The notes under the pieces: generated by a model | Databases searched by the model: none | Seen by the model: the letters and a program-made list of their open reading frames with translations, nothing else | Told to the model about the DNA's origin: nothing | Position numbers and translations under genes: made by a program | In this document: piece by piece, positions 9,167 to 17,953 of the stretch | Layout: every line of letters begins with the position of its first letter | Numbering within the stretch: the stretch's first letter is position 1 | Source: Salinisphaera sp. G21_0 | GTDB taxonomy: Bacteria > Pseudomonadota > Gammaproteobacteria > Pseudomonadales > Endozoicomonadaceae | Reading direction: 5' to 3' | DNA length: 64,000 bases | Assembly: GCF_017744115.1 (NCBI RefSeq) | Contig: NZ_JAGHQW010000008.1 | Location: forward strand, 62,001 to 126,000

Positions 9167-10126
9167 TTAACTCATCTTACCTGCACCATTTGTACCGATA
9201 CGATAATTCTGCCTTTGTGCCCTGGTTTGCCTGCCTTTCTCGGATGCTTCGTATTTGGCCCTGGCTTTCCTGCCTTTACCGGATGCTTCGTATTTGGCCC
9301 TGGCTTTCTTGCCTTTACCGGATGCATCGTATTTGGCCCTGGCTTTCTTGCCTTTACCGGATGCTTCGTATTTGGCCCTGGCCCTTGCTCTGGCTGCTTT
9401 TCCCTTATCGGTTGCTTCGTATTTGGCCCTGGCTTTTGCCCTGACTCTTTTACCCTTGTCGGATGAACGGTATTTGGCCCGGGTCTTCTTGCCTTTATCA
9501 GATGTTTCGTATTTTGATCTGCCGTCGGATAGATCATATTTGGCTTTGGCCTGTTTATTTGGTAACAGAAAAATATCTTCAAGAGTGGTAGCCTGAGTTG
9601 AATGTGTAGTTGGTTGAGGTTTAATTATCTCAGCCTTTTCAACCGACCCGGAAATAGTACCGGCACGAACTTGTGTATTGTCAACATGAGTGGAACTTTC
9701 TTCAGATTGATGATGACTGTTATTAACAATTGATATGCTTTGATTGGTTGATTGCCTTAAACCTAAAAGAGACTGGATCGAAAAACGTTCATTACCGGGA
9801 ATGTATGCAGGGGGGGGAACCTTATTTTGAACTTTATTTCCGGGTATTAAGTCAACTGATTGATTTTTATCATGACAGCTGGCAACGATTACCACTGGTT
9901 TTTTTTCAAACCAGGGATTATAAAAAGGCACAGCTGGATGCTTAAGATAGTCTTCAGCAGTTTCATCACCACGCATAATGGATAGAATATTCGACACTTC
10001 TGAAACGTCACGGCAGAAGGCCCTGCCTATTGCTACTGATTCAGAAAAAGTAGAATCATGAAGGTAAGGTAAGCGGCCATAGGCTGCATTTAATCGAGCT
10101 GAAGCAAAAGAAGAATGGCTGTACAT
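9167..10126 (-). CDS. basic-repeat protein A (13-residue KARAKYEASGKGK repeats)
   Basis: This 319-residue protein has two parts. Residues 1-130 resemble the N-terminus of the next gene upstream (10147-11226): both carry GRAF-R-DV near residue 35, RDET or GDET, PAVPF-NP and FEKK/FEKR followed by VVIV/IVII. Residues ~195-305 are a very basic array of about eight units of the type ARAKYEASGKGKK, rich in Lys, Arg and Ala, with Tyr at a fixed place. Such arrays often bind nucleic acid, so a role as a nucleomodulin is possible, but that is inference. No signal peptide is seen. I do not recognise the N-terminal module. Confidence 0.6.
   Translation of the reverse strand: MYSHSSFASARLNAAYGRLPYLHDSTFSESVAIGRAFCRDVSEVSNILSIMRGDETAEDYLKHPAVPFYNPWFEKKPVVIVASCHDKNQSVDLIPGNKVQNKVPPPAYIPGNERFSIQSLLGLRQSTNQSISIVNNSHHQSEESSTHVDNTQVRAGTISGSVEKAEIIKPQPTTHSTQATTLEDIFLLPNKQAKAKYDLSDGRSKYETSDKGKKTRAKYRSSDKGKRVRAKARAKYEATDKGKAARARARAKYEASGKGKKARAKYDASGKGKKARAKYEASGKGRKARAKYEASEKGRQTRAQRQNYRIGTNGAGKMS
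9211..9540. repeat. 39-bp in-frame tandem repeat array
   Basis: About eight copies of a 39-base unit (one copy starts GCCTTTACCGGATGCTTCGT on the + strand) encode the 13-residue basic repeats of the gene at 9167-10126. Because the unit is a multiple of three, several other frames stay open across the array and should not be taken as genes. Confidence 0.9.
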
Positions 10127-10146
10127 CGAACTATTGAATTATTGAA

Positions 10147-11226
10147 TTATTGAACACCACCCTGAGACCATTCTTTCTCATAAAAGTTCAAGTTAGAAAA
10201 TGGTAATTTTGACTGTCCCGGGTATATGGTGCCAGGGTTAAGAGGTAGTATGCCAATAGCGTTTTCTTTAGCTCTCTCTCTGGCGCTCTGCGAAATCGAG
10301 CTCATTGTGACAGCGCTTCTTTTGGTACTTTCTCTCAGGCTCTTGCGTAAGCGGGACTTTCTCTGAAGCATCCTTTTGCGCTCTCTTTCGCGCTGTGCGT
10401 AAGCGGGATCATTCTGGTAGCGAGTTCTTTTGCGATCCCTGTCACGCTCTCTCAGGCGCTCTGCGTAAGCAGGATCATTCTGTAAGCGAGTCCTTCTGCG
10501 CACCTTGTTGCCCTCGTTTTTGCGCTTGGCAAAGACAGGATCATTCTTATAACGCGCCCTTTCCCGTGCATTGTTGCGCACTCTTGTGCTCTCTGCGTAA
10601 GCAGGATCATTCTGTAAGCGATTCCTTCTGAACACCCTGTTGTACTCTTTTTTGCGCTTGGCATAGGCAGGATCATTCTGATAGCGCGCCTTTTCGCGGG
10701 CATTTTTGAGCGCTTTTTTGCTCTCTGCGTAAACGGTACCACTTTGAAATGGCACACTATCCGTAATCATTGTCACTGGCGTTGCTGGCTTAACATGATG
10801 ATTAACAAACGCCCAATCAGTAGTGTAGGCTGGTTGATGAAGGTTATTATCAACACACAACAAGCATTGTGAGGCTCTTTGAGGTAAACCCACGTTATAA
10901 ATATATGTGGGCTCACTACGCTGAAGTTTTCGTCTAACCGTAATATCAAGAACCTGATCTTGCCTGGTAAGGCCATCGATGATGACTATCGATCTTTTCT
11001 CAAACCGGGGATCATCAAATGGGTTATGAAAAGGGACAGCAGGCTGCTGAAGGTGGTTTTCAGTGGTTTCATCTCTACTCACAATATAGAGACTAGTGGC
11101 TGTTTCCCCAACGTCACGGGAAAAGGCCCGACCTGATGTGCCAGGTTCAGAAGAAGCAGTATCTTGAACGTACGACAAGTGATCAGGAGCTGCATTTACC
11201 TGAGCAGTAAAATAAAGTCTATCCAT
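10147..11226 (-). CDS. basic-repeat protein B (22-residue QNDPAYA repeats)
   Basis: This 359-residue protein shares its N-terminal ~130 residues with basic-repeat protein A (GRAFSRDVGE, PAVPFHNPF, FEKRSIVIIDG), but its C-terminal array is different: five 22-residue units beginning QNDPAYA or KNDPVFA followed by strongly Arg/Lys-rich sequence such as ERLRERDRDRKRTRY. The array spans about residues 180-300. The pair therefore shows a constant N-terminal module joined to different basic arrays. The arrays look like nucleic-acid-binding or nuclear-targeting tracts; no catalytic motif is visible. It has no signal peptide. I do not recognise the N-terminal module. Confidence 0.6.
   Translation of the reverse strand: MDRLYFTAQVNAAPDHLSYVQDTASSEPGTSGRAFSRDVGETATSLYIVSRDETTENHLQQPAVPFHNPFDDPRFEKRSIVIIDGLTRQDQVLDITVRRKLQRSEPTYIYNVGLPQRASQCLLCVDNNLHQPAYTTDWAFVNHHVKPATPVTMITDSVPFQSGTVYAESKKALKNAREKARYQNDPAYAKRKKEYNRVFRRNRLQNDPAYAESTRVRNNARERARYKNDPVFAKRKNEGNKVRRRTRLQNDPAYAERLRERDRDRKRTRYQNDPAYAQRERERKRMLQRKSRLRKSLRESTKRSAVTMSSISQSARERAKENAIGILPLNPGTIYPGQSKLPFSNLNFYEKEWSQGGVQ
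10380..10725. repeat. 66-bp in-frame tandem repeat array
   Basis: About five copies of a 66-base unit encode the 22-residue QNDPAYA repeats. Copies are diverged from each other, more so than the neighbouring 39-bp array. A related single unit is left in the frameshifted gene at 11252-11666. Confidence 0.85.
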
Positions 11227-11251
11227 GATAAAGCCTCTGCCTTGTCAGTGT

Positions 11252-11666
11252 TCATACAGTTTCTTTTGCACTCGTGGCTTGTTTGTGAAGCTTCTTTTTA
11301 CGCTTTAAATAATTTGTTTTTCTAATCACTCTTTGACGCTCCCTTTCACTTTCTGCATAAGTTGGATTATTCCGGTAGCGTTCCCTTTGGAGCATCCTTA
11401 GTAATATCAGTTCTGAAAAAGTCTGAAGGCGTGACATGTGGTAGAGGTGCTATGCCATGTCCATCCCAAAAGCCAGCGGAGCCAGTGTTATTGTATTGTT
11501 TACCTGGTTGATCATGATATAGAGGCAACGGTTCAATAGACGTTTTAACGGACACACCCTGGTACGTCGACTGTTGTTCATTTGTGCCTGTCTGAAGTGG
11601 TTGATCTGATGGTCTTGCAAAAAGGCTATCAATATCAAAATCGGGTAATTGATGATAGTAATACAT
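11252..11666 (-). pseudogene. frameshifted third member of the basic-repeat family
   Basis: Two overlapping minus-strand frames make one broken gene. Frame one runs from ATG at 11666 (MYYYHQLPDFDIDSLF) to a stop at 11367; a second frame, shifted by one base, covers 11437-11252 and reads ERYRNNPTYAESERERQR, a clear relative of the QNDPAYA repeats of the upstream neighbour's array. The frames overlap at 11367-11437, where the shift must lie. The joined product would be about 137 residues, far shorter than its two relatives, so it is also internally reduced. An AT-rich TTGAATTAT motif precedes it, as it does the gene at 9167-10126. A programmed frameshift is possible but nothing in the overlap argues for one. 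Confidence 0.6.
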
Positions 11667-12107
11667 TGAATTATATAATAATTGAATTATGTATTAAGAC
11701 CTCCTCTTGTTAGAAAGGTTCCTATGATAAATAATCTGTCAGTATTATGTTTATCAAACAAACCCGGTAACTGCTTTTGGACCCTGTGTATCTCAAGGGA
11801 TGGAGCATTGAATGCTTACGGTCACTGGTTTTTTAAACTTTCTCCCTGGGCGCACTGTCAGGGATGATGACTTTATGCAGGTAGAATAATCGAGATGGGT
11901 GTCTTTGGGAGCAGGCTTTAGAGTGAAACGGAAAATAAGCGGCTAATAAAGCCCGGGACGTTGAGATTGGTGAATTCCTGCATCACCAGGAGGTTGTTCG
12001 AGAATAGGCAGCCCTTCGCGGCAACTGCTCCTGGACGGGCATTATTCCCGGTCAGCCTCCTGGATGAATTGAATCAAGCATTCAGTTGGTTACAAAAAAA
12101 TCAGATA
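11667..12107. other. intergenic stretch holding a MITE-like remnant
   Basis: No convincing gene is seen here. It holds AT-rich sequence next to 11666, then the short inverted-repeat remnant at 11986-12063. Short open frames on the + strand (for example 11682-11867) have no family resemblance. Confidence 0.6.
11986..12063. mobile_element. deleted copy of the MITE-like element found at 23562
   Basis: The ends CCAGGAGGTTGTTCGAGAATA and TTCCCGGTCAGCCTCCTGG are degenerate versions of the perfect terminal inverted repeats at 23562-23729. This copy is only 78 bp, so most of the interior is missing. Confidence 0.6.
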
Positions 12108-14135
12108 CTAGTAAGTTGATGGTTTGGTCGCATAAACCAGTGCATCCCATTGTTTATCAATCTTTGAATCAAAAAATTGATTTAGTGCCAATGAATCAAC
12201 AAGATTCTTGGTTTCCCTGAGCCTATTTAATGAGGTGACATAGGCATATTCATTTGAACTGGAACTCCCTGCATTGTTTTGGTCGTAATGATCTGCTAAC
12301 CCTTCAAAGTTGCTATCTTCCTTAGCCAGCCATTGTGAAAATTCTTCATCATGGGCTTTGGTAAATGCAAAAAATATTTCATCCTTGCATAAGTTTATCA
12401 AATAATTTTTTAACAGGCTTTTATTGTTTATTGCCTGAATAAATTCATATTGCAATCTTTCATAACAACCCTCGATAGCATCGACAGCACTACGACCCTC
12501 TTCTGAGAAATATTGTTGAATATGATTTTCAGAAAAATCACAAATTTCTCTTGCAAACCGGTTTTTTACATATGCTCTGATTTCAGTGGATTCATCACCT
12601 CCAAGGAGGTTGTGCCTGCCCAGGACGCTGATCAGTTGTTCCTCATGAATAAGTAGTTTGACTTTACCAAGCAATGAAAACCAGTTAATGCTGTTATCTT
12701 GATCACATATACCCTCCGTCAGTGATGCCGCCTTGAATCTTATTTTTATCAGGTCACAAACTTCTGCGGTATGGTCCTCGCAATCTTCGGATGACATACT
12801 TTCAATTATTTCGATAATTTCTCCAATGAGCTCTGGTTTTTTCAGCAGATTATTGAGTATTTCTTTGTATACATTACCCAGGTTTAAACGCTCTGAACGG
12901 TTTGCACTGTTGACCTTATCTTCAAGAATGTGAAGTTTCTGCATTTGAACTGGATTGAAAATATTTACAAGCCTTGCTTTGGCTTGGTTAACCGACAGAT
13001 TAATATCTGCAGGTTGATTATCTGTTCTGTAATTTGCAGGATGCTCTTGATCAAGCCAGGATACTGGTGATGAAGTACCAGAACTAGAGCCAGACCTGTA
13101 TCCGGATATAGAGCTGGAACTTGATCTGGAATCAAGTCTGGACCTGGATCTTTCTGCTCTGGATCTTTCTGCCCTGGATCGGGCTCTGGATCTGGCTGTT
13201 CTGGAGGATGAAGAGGCAAGAAAACGTGTTAAGTCATCGCTGGAGCTCGCCACTTGGCGATTACTCTGCCCACCGATAGGTTGACTGTATAAATGTCGCG
13301 ATCCGGGAATAGTCCTGGCTACGTCATTTTTTTGTTCAGTGGTAAGGGCCTTTTGAATGGTATTAACCAAATCAACACCCAACTTCTTTCTGATAAACTG
13401 GCACTTTGGAAACTTCTGGGCATGTAAATCATCTGGCGTTTCATCTCTCTTCCAGTTTTCCAGACAACCACCACATGAAAAACATCGCACCAGTTCCCCA
13501 TCTTTGAGTGAATAAAAACCGCTGTTGAAAATATCCTGATCAGAGACACCAGAGGAAAAAACGGACGAACGTCTTACATTTCTCCAGTTAGTATTATTAA
13601 ATGTCTGCGCCCTGTTTGCCAGATTACTCATCACTTCGTTAAATGGTCTCTCAGGGTCAGTATCAGATCCACTGTTATCTTCTACATCAAATCCACTAAT
13701 GGATATATCCCTGTCTGCAATACGAGAAGTTTCCCGGGCAACAGGAACTTCCTCAATATTGTTCACTACTAATAGTAACGACTTTAGATTATCATTTGAA
13801 CGAATATCGTCGGCGATTTCCTCTACGGGCTGCCCGTAGTTGACATAATCATCACCACCAGAGTTTCTTAGATTTAAAAGAAGTTGGTCGTAATTTAAAA
13901 GCTCTGAAAAACCTTTTGCTATGTGGGTGTCACCAGTATTTACATCAACAAATTTAAAAATTGTCTCAGCTTCGGGTGAAGGTGCATTGGGTAAATGGGT
14001 CTGAGGGGTATTATTATAATCAACGCTATGGTGTCCCAGTATTGCTCTTGAGGGGCCAGCAGCTGCTTCGGTATCCTGCTGGTTTGTTGCAGAACTGAGG
14101 TCATAGGTATAATTACCGTTTCGAATGTTATTCAT
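12108..14135 (-). CDS. BIR-domain protein with a C-terminal NEL-like (E3 ubiquitin ligase) region
   Basis: Residues ~180-252 form a textbook BIR domain, the zinc fold of inhibitor-of-apoptosis proteins: SGFYSLKDGELVRCFSCGG, Trp228, then HAQKFPKCQF. The zinc ligands C218, C221, H238 and C245 have the exact BIR spacing C-x2-C-x16-H-x6-C. Residues ~310-355 are an Arg/Ser-rich linker. The C-terminal ~290 residues are helical and contain SSEDCEDHTAEVCDL with Cys452; in NEL ligases (IpaH, SspH) the catalytic Cys lies in a CEDR motif about 208 residues before the C-terminus, and here it is 223. Eukaryotic IAPs join BIR to a RING ligase; this protein would join BIR to a bacterial ligase fold. The BIR call is strong; the NEL call is moderate. 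No signal peptide is present. Confidence 0.75.
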   Translation of the reverse strand: MNNIRNGNYTYDLSSATNQQDTEAAAGPSRAILGHHSVDYNNTPQTHLPNAPSPEAETIFKFVDVNTGDTHIAKGFSELLNYDQLLLNLRNSGGDDYVNYGQPVEEIADDIRSNDNLKSLLLVVNNIEEVPVARETSRIADRDISISGFDVEDNSGSDTDPERPFNEVMSNLANRAQTFNNTNWRNVRRSSVFSSGVSDQDIFNSGFYSLKDGELVRCFSCGGCLENWKRDETPDDLHAQKFPKCQFIRKKLGVDLVNTIQKALTTEQKNDVARTIPGSRHLYSQPIGGQSNRQVASSSDDLTRFLASSSSRTARSRARSRAERSRAERSRSRLDSRSSSSSISGYRSGSSSGTSSPVSWLDQEHPANYRTDNQPADINLSVNQAKARLVNIFNPVQMQKLHILEDKVNSANRSERLNLGNVYKEILNNLLKKPELIGEIIEIIESMSSEDCEDHTAEVCDLIKIRFKAASLTEGICDQDNSINWFSLLGKVKLLIHEEQLISVLGRHNLLGGDESTEIRAYVKNRFAREICDFSENHIQQYFSEEGRSAVDAIEGCYERLQYEFIQAINNKSLLKNYLINLCKDEIFFAFTKAHDEEFSQWLAKEDSNFEGLADHYDQNNAGSSSSNEYAYVTSLNRLRETKNLVDSLALNQFFDSKIDKQWDALVYATKPSTY

Positions 14136-14273
14136 AACTCGAATAGATCCTTACTCATCAATCATTTTCTGGGATGAACATCTGTAATTGCTGAAATTAG
14201 TTAATAGATGATATTTAATAATTTAAAAAAATTAAATAAAAAACTGATAATTTAATCAGGATTGGTTTTGTGG

Positions 14274-17200
14274 TTAATTGCTTTCAATCTGATTAACTGT
14301 TTCAAGTTTATGAGTTTTTTCAATGTTCATTATTGCCAGTAGTGTTTTGATGAAGTCCTTCCTCTTGAACTCATAATCATTAACATGATGTGTTGTCGCT
14401 AGCCAGTCGTTTATTCTATGTTCAAAATCCTTACGGCAAGCATGGCTGGTCAATTTTATTTGCAGCGTTTCAGTCAGCACAGGCAGGCGATGTTGTTGTT
14501 CTTGAAGGTGATTGGTCTGGCCGTCAGGTTGTTTGGGTTGGGCTTCTTGCAGAGCGATAAACTGCCGGGCTTTATTCAGGCTAAGCAGGCAGCGCATAAA
14601 CAAACCATAAATACGCTCATCAGGGGTTTGAGGAAGATTAAACAGAATGGTTCGTGGCAGGTATTCTGTTCCTTTTTGCAATTGTTCTATCAGCAAGTCA
14701 AGATTGTTAGCGAGGTATTCCAGCGTATCGTTCAGTAATCGGGTTTCTTCAGCAAACGACAGGCACCATACCGGCCTTTCAACGCCGGGAACGTGCACGG
14801 GCAATTGTACGGCCTGTTCATGGGCTACTCTGGCGACAATGCTGATCTGAAGTACCATTGCTTTCATCCCCAAATCACCGTCATTAAATTGAATATTGTA
14901 GGCGTGTGGCAGTTTAATCGCCTGACACCCCCGGATTGGCCGGATAATGATGTTTTTGGGGATTTCAGAATCACTGTCGGTGTTCAGTGCCTGCAGCCTG
15001 TCAAAGAGTGTTCTGGCAGAGGCTTCTTGCGTGCAGATAATGTCAATGTCATTAAATGATGAGCAGAGGTTCTGTAAAAAGCGTGCGTAAGAACCGGTAA
15101 TCAGCATGGGTGGATTGGTATAAGAATCATTGATTTCCTGAATAATCTCCAGTGTTTTCAGGGTAAGCGCAGTAAACCGCGAAACCTGCTTTTGCAAAAA
15201 ACCGGTGTCACCGGTTGTTAACCGCTGTTTCAGGGTTTGACCCACAATGGCACGGTTAGCTGAGTGCCTGTTGCTATCGAACAGTAACTCATCCATTGTA
15301 CTGGCGTCACAGCAGTATTGTGCGAACCAGCAGCCTAATGCGTGGCACAGCTTGCTTGCGGCTGGAAAGCTTTGAAGACACTCCAGAGCCTGATGCTTAG
15401 TGATCTTCCGTCCATCAATAGACTGTCCCGTGATATAACAGTATGTCAGGAAGAAGAAATGCAGGCGTGAATTCTGAAATGAGCGTCTCAGCGTCCTGAT
15501 GGACAGCAATACCTGTTCTGCTGATACTCTCTGATGATCAATGGGTAGCCCATGCTGCATAGCCATGAACTGCACTATACATTGGAGTCGATGTTGCTCA
15601 TCATCTTTCACCATGACATTGTTTAAGATGTGCCAGGCCTCTTGAAGTATACTGCGGGTGTCGCTGGTTTCATCGAACTGCTGAGGTGGTGTCAACCTTT
15701 GAATCAGATACCTGGCTTGCTTTGCAGAATAATCTCCGGGAGCTTCATTAAACGCTGCTAATACCTCTCTGTTATCCAGATAGTGGCCATTCAATTCCCT
15801 GGCGCTCAATGTCAGCTGAGTATAAAAAATAGCTCTTTCGAGCAACCAGCCTCCACGCTCATAATCCTTAACCACGGCCTCCGGTTTGACCGGCTGGCCA
15901 TTCAGCAACATACCCCTGAGACAACATTGTTCTTTAAAGCGCGCCAACTCCAGTGTGGCTTTGGCTGCCTGATAATCGTTAACCACCGCCTCCGGTGTGA
16001 CCTGCTGACCATTCAACGGCAGGCCCCTCAGGCAGCATTCCGCTTTGAATCGCCCCAGCGCCAGTGTTGCCCTGGCTGCCTGATAATCGTTAACCACCGC
16101 CTCCGGTGTGACCGGCTGACCATTTAATGGCAAGCCTCTCAGACAACATTCCGCTTTGAAGCGGGCTATCCCCATTTTGCGATCCGGACTATCGAGGAAA
16201 TGCTTGACCACCGTATCCGGTGTTACGTTCTGACCATTTAATGCCAGGCCCCTCAGGCAACATTGTTCCTTAAAGCGCGCTATCCCCAGTTTGCCTTCCG
16301 GACTGCCCGGGAAACACTTGACCACCATATCCGCTGTGACCGGCTGGCCATTCAATGTCAGGCCCCTCAGGCAACATTCTGCTTTGAAACGTGCGATCCC
16401 CAGTTTGCCTTCCAGACTGCCCGGAAAACACTTGACCACCATATCCGCTGTGACCTGTCGGCCATTCAACGTCAGCCCCCTCAGGCAGCATTCCGCTTTG
16501 AAACGTGCGACCCCCAGTTTGTTATCCTGACTTTCCTGAAAGCCCTTAACCACCGCCTCCAGTGAGATCTGCTGGCCATTCAACGTCAGGCCTCTCAGGC
16601 AACATTCCGCTTTGAAGCGCGTTATTCCCAGTTTGCCTTCCGGACTGTCCGGGAAATCCTTTACCACCGAATCCGGGTTGACCTTCTGGCCGTTTAACAG
16701 CAGGCCCCTCAGGCAACATTGTTGTTTAAAGCGAGCCAGCTCCAGTGTTGCCCTGATGGCCTGAAAATCCTTAACCACTGAATCCGGTGAGACCTGCTGA
16801 CCATGCAAGGTCAGGCCCCTAAGGCAACATTCCGCTTTGAAGCGCGCCAGATCCAGTGTCGCTTTGGCTGTCTGATAATCTTTCACCACTGCATCCGGTT
16901 TGACCTGCTGGTCATTCAGCATCAATCCCCTCAGACAGCATTCTTCTTTGAAACGCGCCAGCTCCAGTGGTGTACTGACTGTCTGATACCCCTTAATCAC
17001 CGTATCCGGTGTGACCTGCTGGCCATTCAACGGCAGGCGCTTCAGGCAACACTCTTCCTTAAAACGCATTAGCCCGAGTTTGCCCTTCGGACTATCCGGG
17101 AAATCCTTCACCACCTCATCCGGTGTGACCTGCTGGCCATTTAACGCCAGGTTTCTCAGGCAACACTCTGCTTTGAAGTGCGCCAGCTCAAGTGTTGCTC

Positions 17201-17573
17201 CGACTGCCTGAAAATCCTTGATTACTACATCCGGTGTGACTTGCCGGTCATTCAATGCAAGCCCTCTCAGGCAACATTCTTCCTTAAAGCGCGCCAGCTC
17301 CAGTCTTGCCCTGACTGCCTGATAATCCCTGACCACTTGCTCCGGTGTGACCTGCTGGCCATGCAATGGCAAATATCTCAGGCAACATTCCGCTCTGAAG
17401 CGGGCTATCGCTAATTGGTACTTATTGTGCTGATCTGGCTTCTGGCGAAACTCTTGAATGACCTGATCCGGGGTAACTTTGCTATCGTCGTGTAAAATGT
17501 TCTGTAAGCAGAGCTTCTGCAGGAAGAAGCCGCTTCTTATCGTCGAGCTATCATTTCTATAGGCTTTAAGCAC
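14274..17573 (-). CDS. 37-residue CCLRG-repeat protein with nucleotidyltransferase-like motif
   Basis: Residues ~20-600 consist of 14 clear copies (plus a degenerate one at each end) of a 37-38 residue unit, ARFKAECCLRGLTLNGQQVT then PEAVVKDF, almost surely a two-helix solenoid. I do not recognise the repeat family. Residues ~820-850 read LITGSYARFLQNL and FNDIDIICT, matching the G-S...D-x-D core of Pol-beta-type nucleotidyltransferases. The protein may therefore transfer a nucleotide to a partner bound by the solenoid. The GTG at 17573 is the first usable start, but repeat-like sequence (SRKITTADVLKAYRND) reads through it and the frame stays open to a stop at 17826-17828 with no ATG, GTG or TTG between. 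The true start may be non-standard or lost. Confidence 0.65.
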   Translation of the reverse strand: MLKAYRNDSSTIRSGFFLQKLCLQNILHDDSKVTPDQVIQEFRQKPDQHNKYQLAIARFRAECCLRYLPLHGQQVTPEQVVRDYQAVRARLELARFKEECCLRGLALNDRQVTPDVVIKDFQAVGATLELAHFKAECCLRNLALNGQQVTPDEVVKDFPDSPKGKLGLMRFKEECCLKRLPLNGQQVTPDTVIKGYQTVSTPLELARFKEECCLRGLMLNDQQVKPDAVVKDYQTAKATLDLARFKAECCLRGLTLHGQQVSPDSVVKDFQAIRATLELARFKQQCCLRGLLLNGQKVNPDSVVKDFPDSPEGKLGITRFKAECCLRGLTLNGQQISLEAVVKGFQESQDNKLGVARFKAECCLRGLTLNGRQVTADMVVKCFPGSLEGKLGIARFKAECCLRGLTLNGQPVTADMVVKCFPGSPEGKLGIARFKEQCCLRGLALNGQNVTPDTVVKHFLDSPDRKMGIARFKAECCLRGLPLNGQPVTPEAVVNDYQAARATLALGRFKAECCLRGLPLNGQQVTPEAVVNDYQAAKATLELARFKEQCCLRGMLLNGQPVKPEAVVKDYERGGWLLERAIFYTQLTLSARELNGHYLDNREVLAAFNEAPGDYSAKQARYLIQRLTPPQQFDETSDTRSILQEAWHILNNVMVKDDEQHRLQCIVQFMAMQHGLPIDHQRVSAEQVLLSIRTLRRSFQNSRLHFFFLTYCYITGQSIDGRKITKHQALECLQSFPAASKLCHALGCWFAQYCCDASTMDELLFDSNRHSANRAIVGQTLKQRLTTGDTGFLQKQVSRFTALTLKTLEIIQEINDSYTNPPMLITGSYARFLQNLCSSFNDIDIICTQEASARTLFDRLQALNTDSDSEIPKNIIIRPIRGCQAIKLPHAYNIQFNDGDLGMKAMVLQISIVARVAHEQAVQLPVHVPGVERPVWCLSFAEETRLLNDTLEYLANNLDLLIEQLQKGTEYLPRTILFNLPQTPDERIYGLFMRCLLSLNKARQFIALQEAQPKQPDGQTNHLQEQQHRLPVLTETLQIKLTSHACRKDFEHRINDWLATTHHVNDYEFKRKDFIKTLLAIMNIEKTHKLETVNQIESN

Positions 17574-17953
17574 GTCAGCCGTGGTGATTTTACGGCTTTG
17601 TAACTGTTTATTTTGCCAAAAGCTGTCTTCAATCTGTTTGCCTCTATCCGGGATGGAGGCTTTGCTTTGAGACTGCTGGTTTGAGACTTTTTTGCCGTTA
17701 AAGGTACTTCTGGAGCGGTTGGGCGGCCGACGTGAACCGGCTGCCTGGTCAATCCTGCCAGCAGGCTTTGAGTGAGAGGAGGTCGATGTGTTTGCTTTCA
17801 GAATGTAACCCTGAACAGCTGGACTTTAAACACCGCCTTTTGACCTCAAAATGATTATTAGGTTCTTGACTTGGTGAAATATCATCCTGACTGGTTCACT
17901 GATAATTCTGACTATACTTTCAGGCTCAAATATAACCTTGAGATGAGGTGTTT

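Noticed and set aside
9211-9540. Regularly spaced repeats suggestive of a CRISPR array
   Set aside because: Copies are contiguous and in-frame with no unique spacers, and no cas genes are nearby.
9155-9596. Three + strand frames rich in Leu, Pro and Trp repeats
   Set aside because: They mirror the 39-bp coding repeats of the minus-strand gene.
17537-17752. Separate small minus-strand gene upstream of the CCLRG protein
   Set aside because: The frame that continues the CCLRG protein is also open here and carries repeat-like sequence, so a separate gene is less likely.
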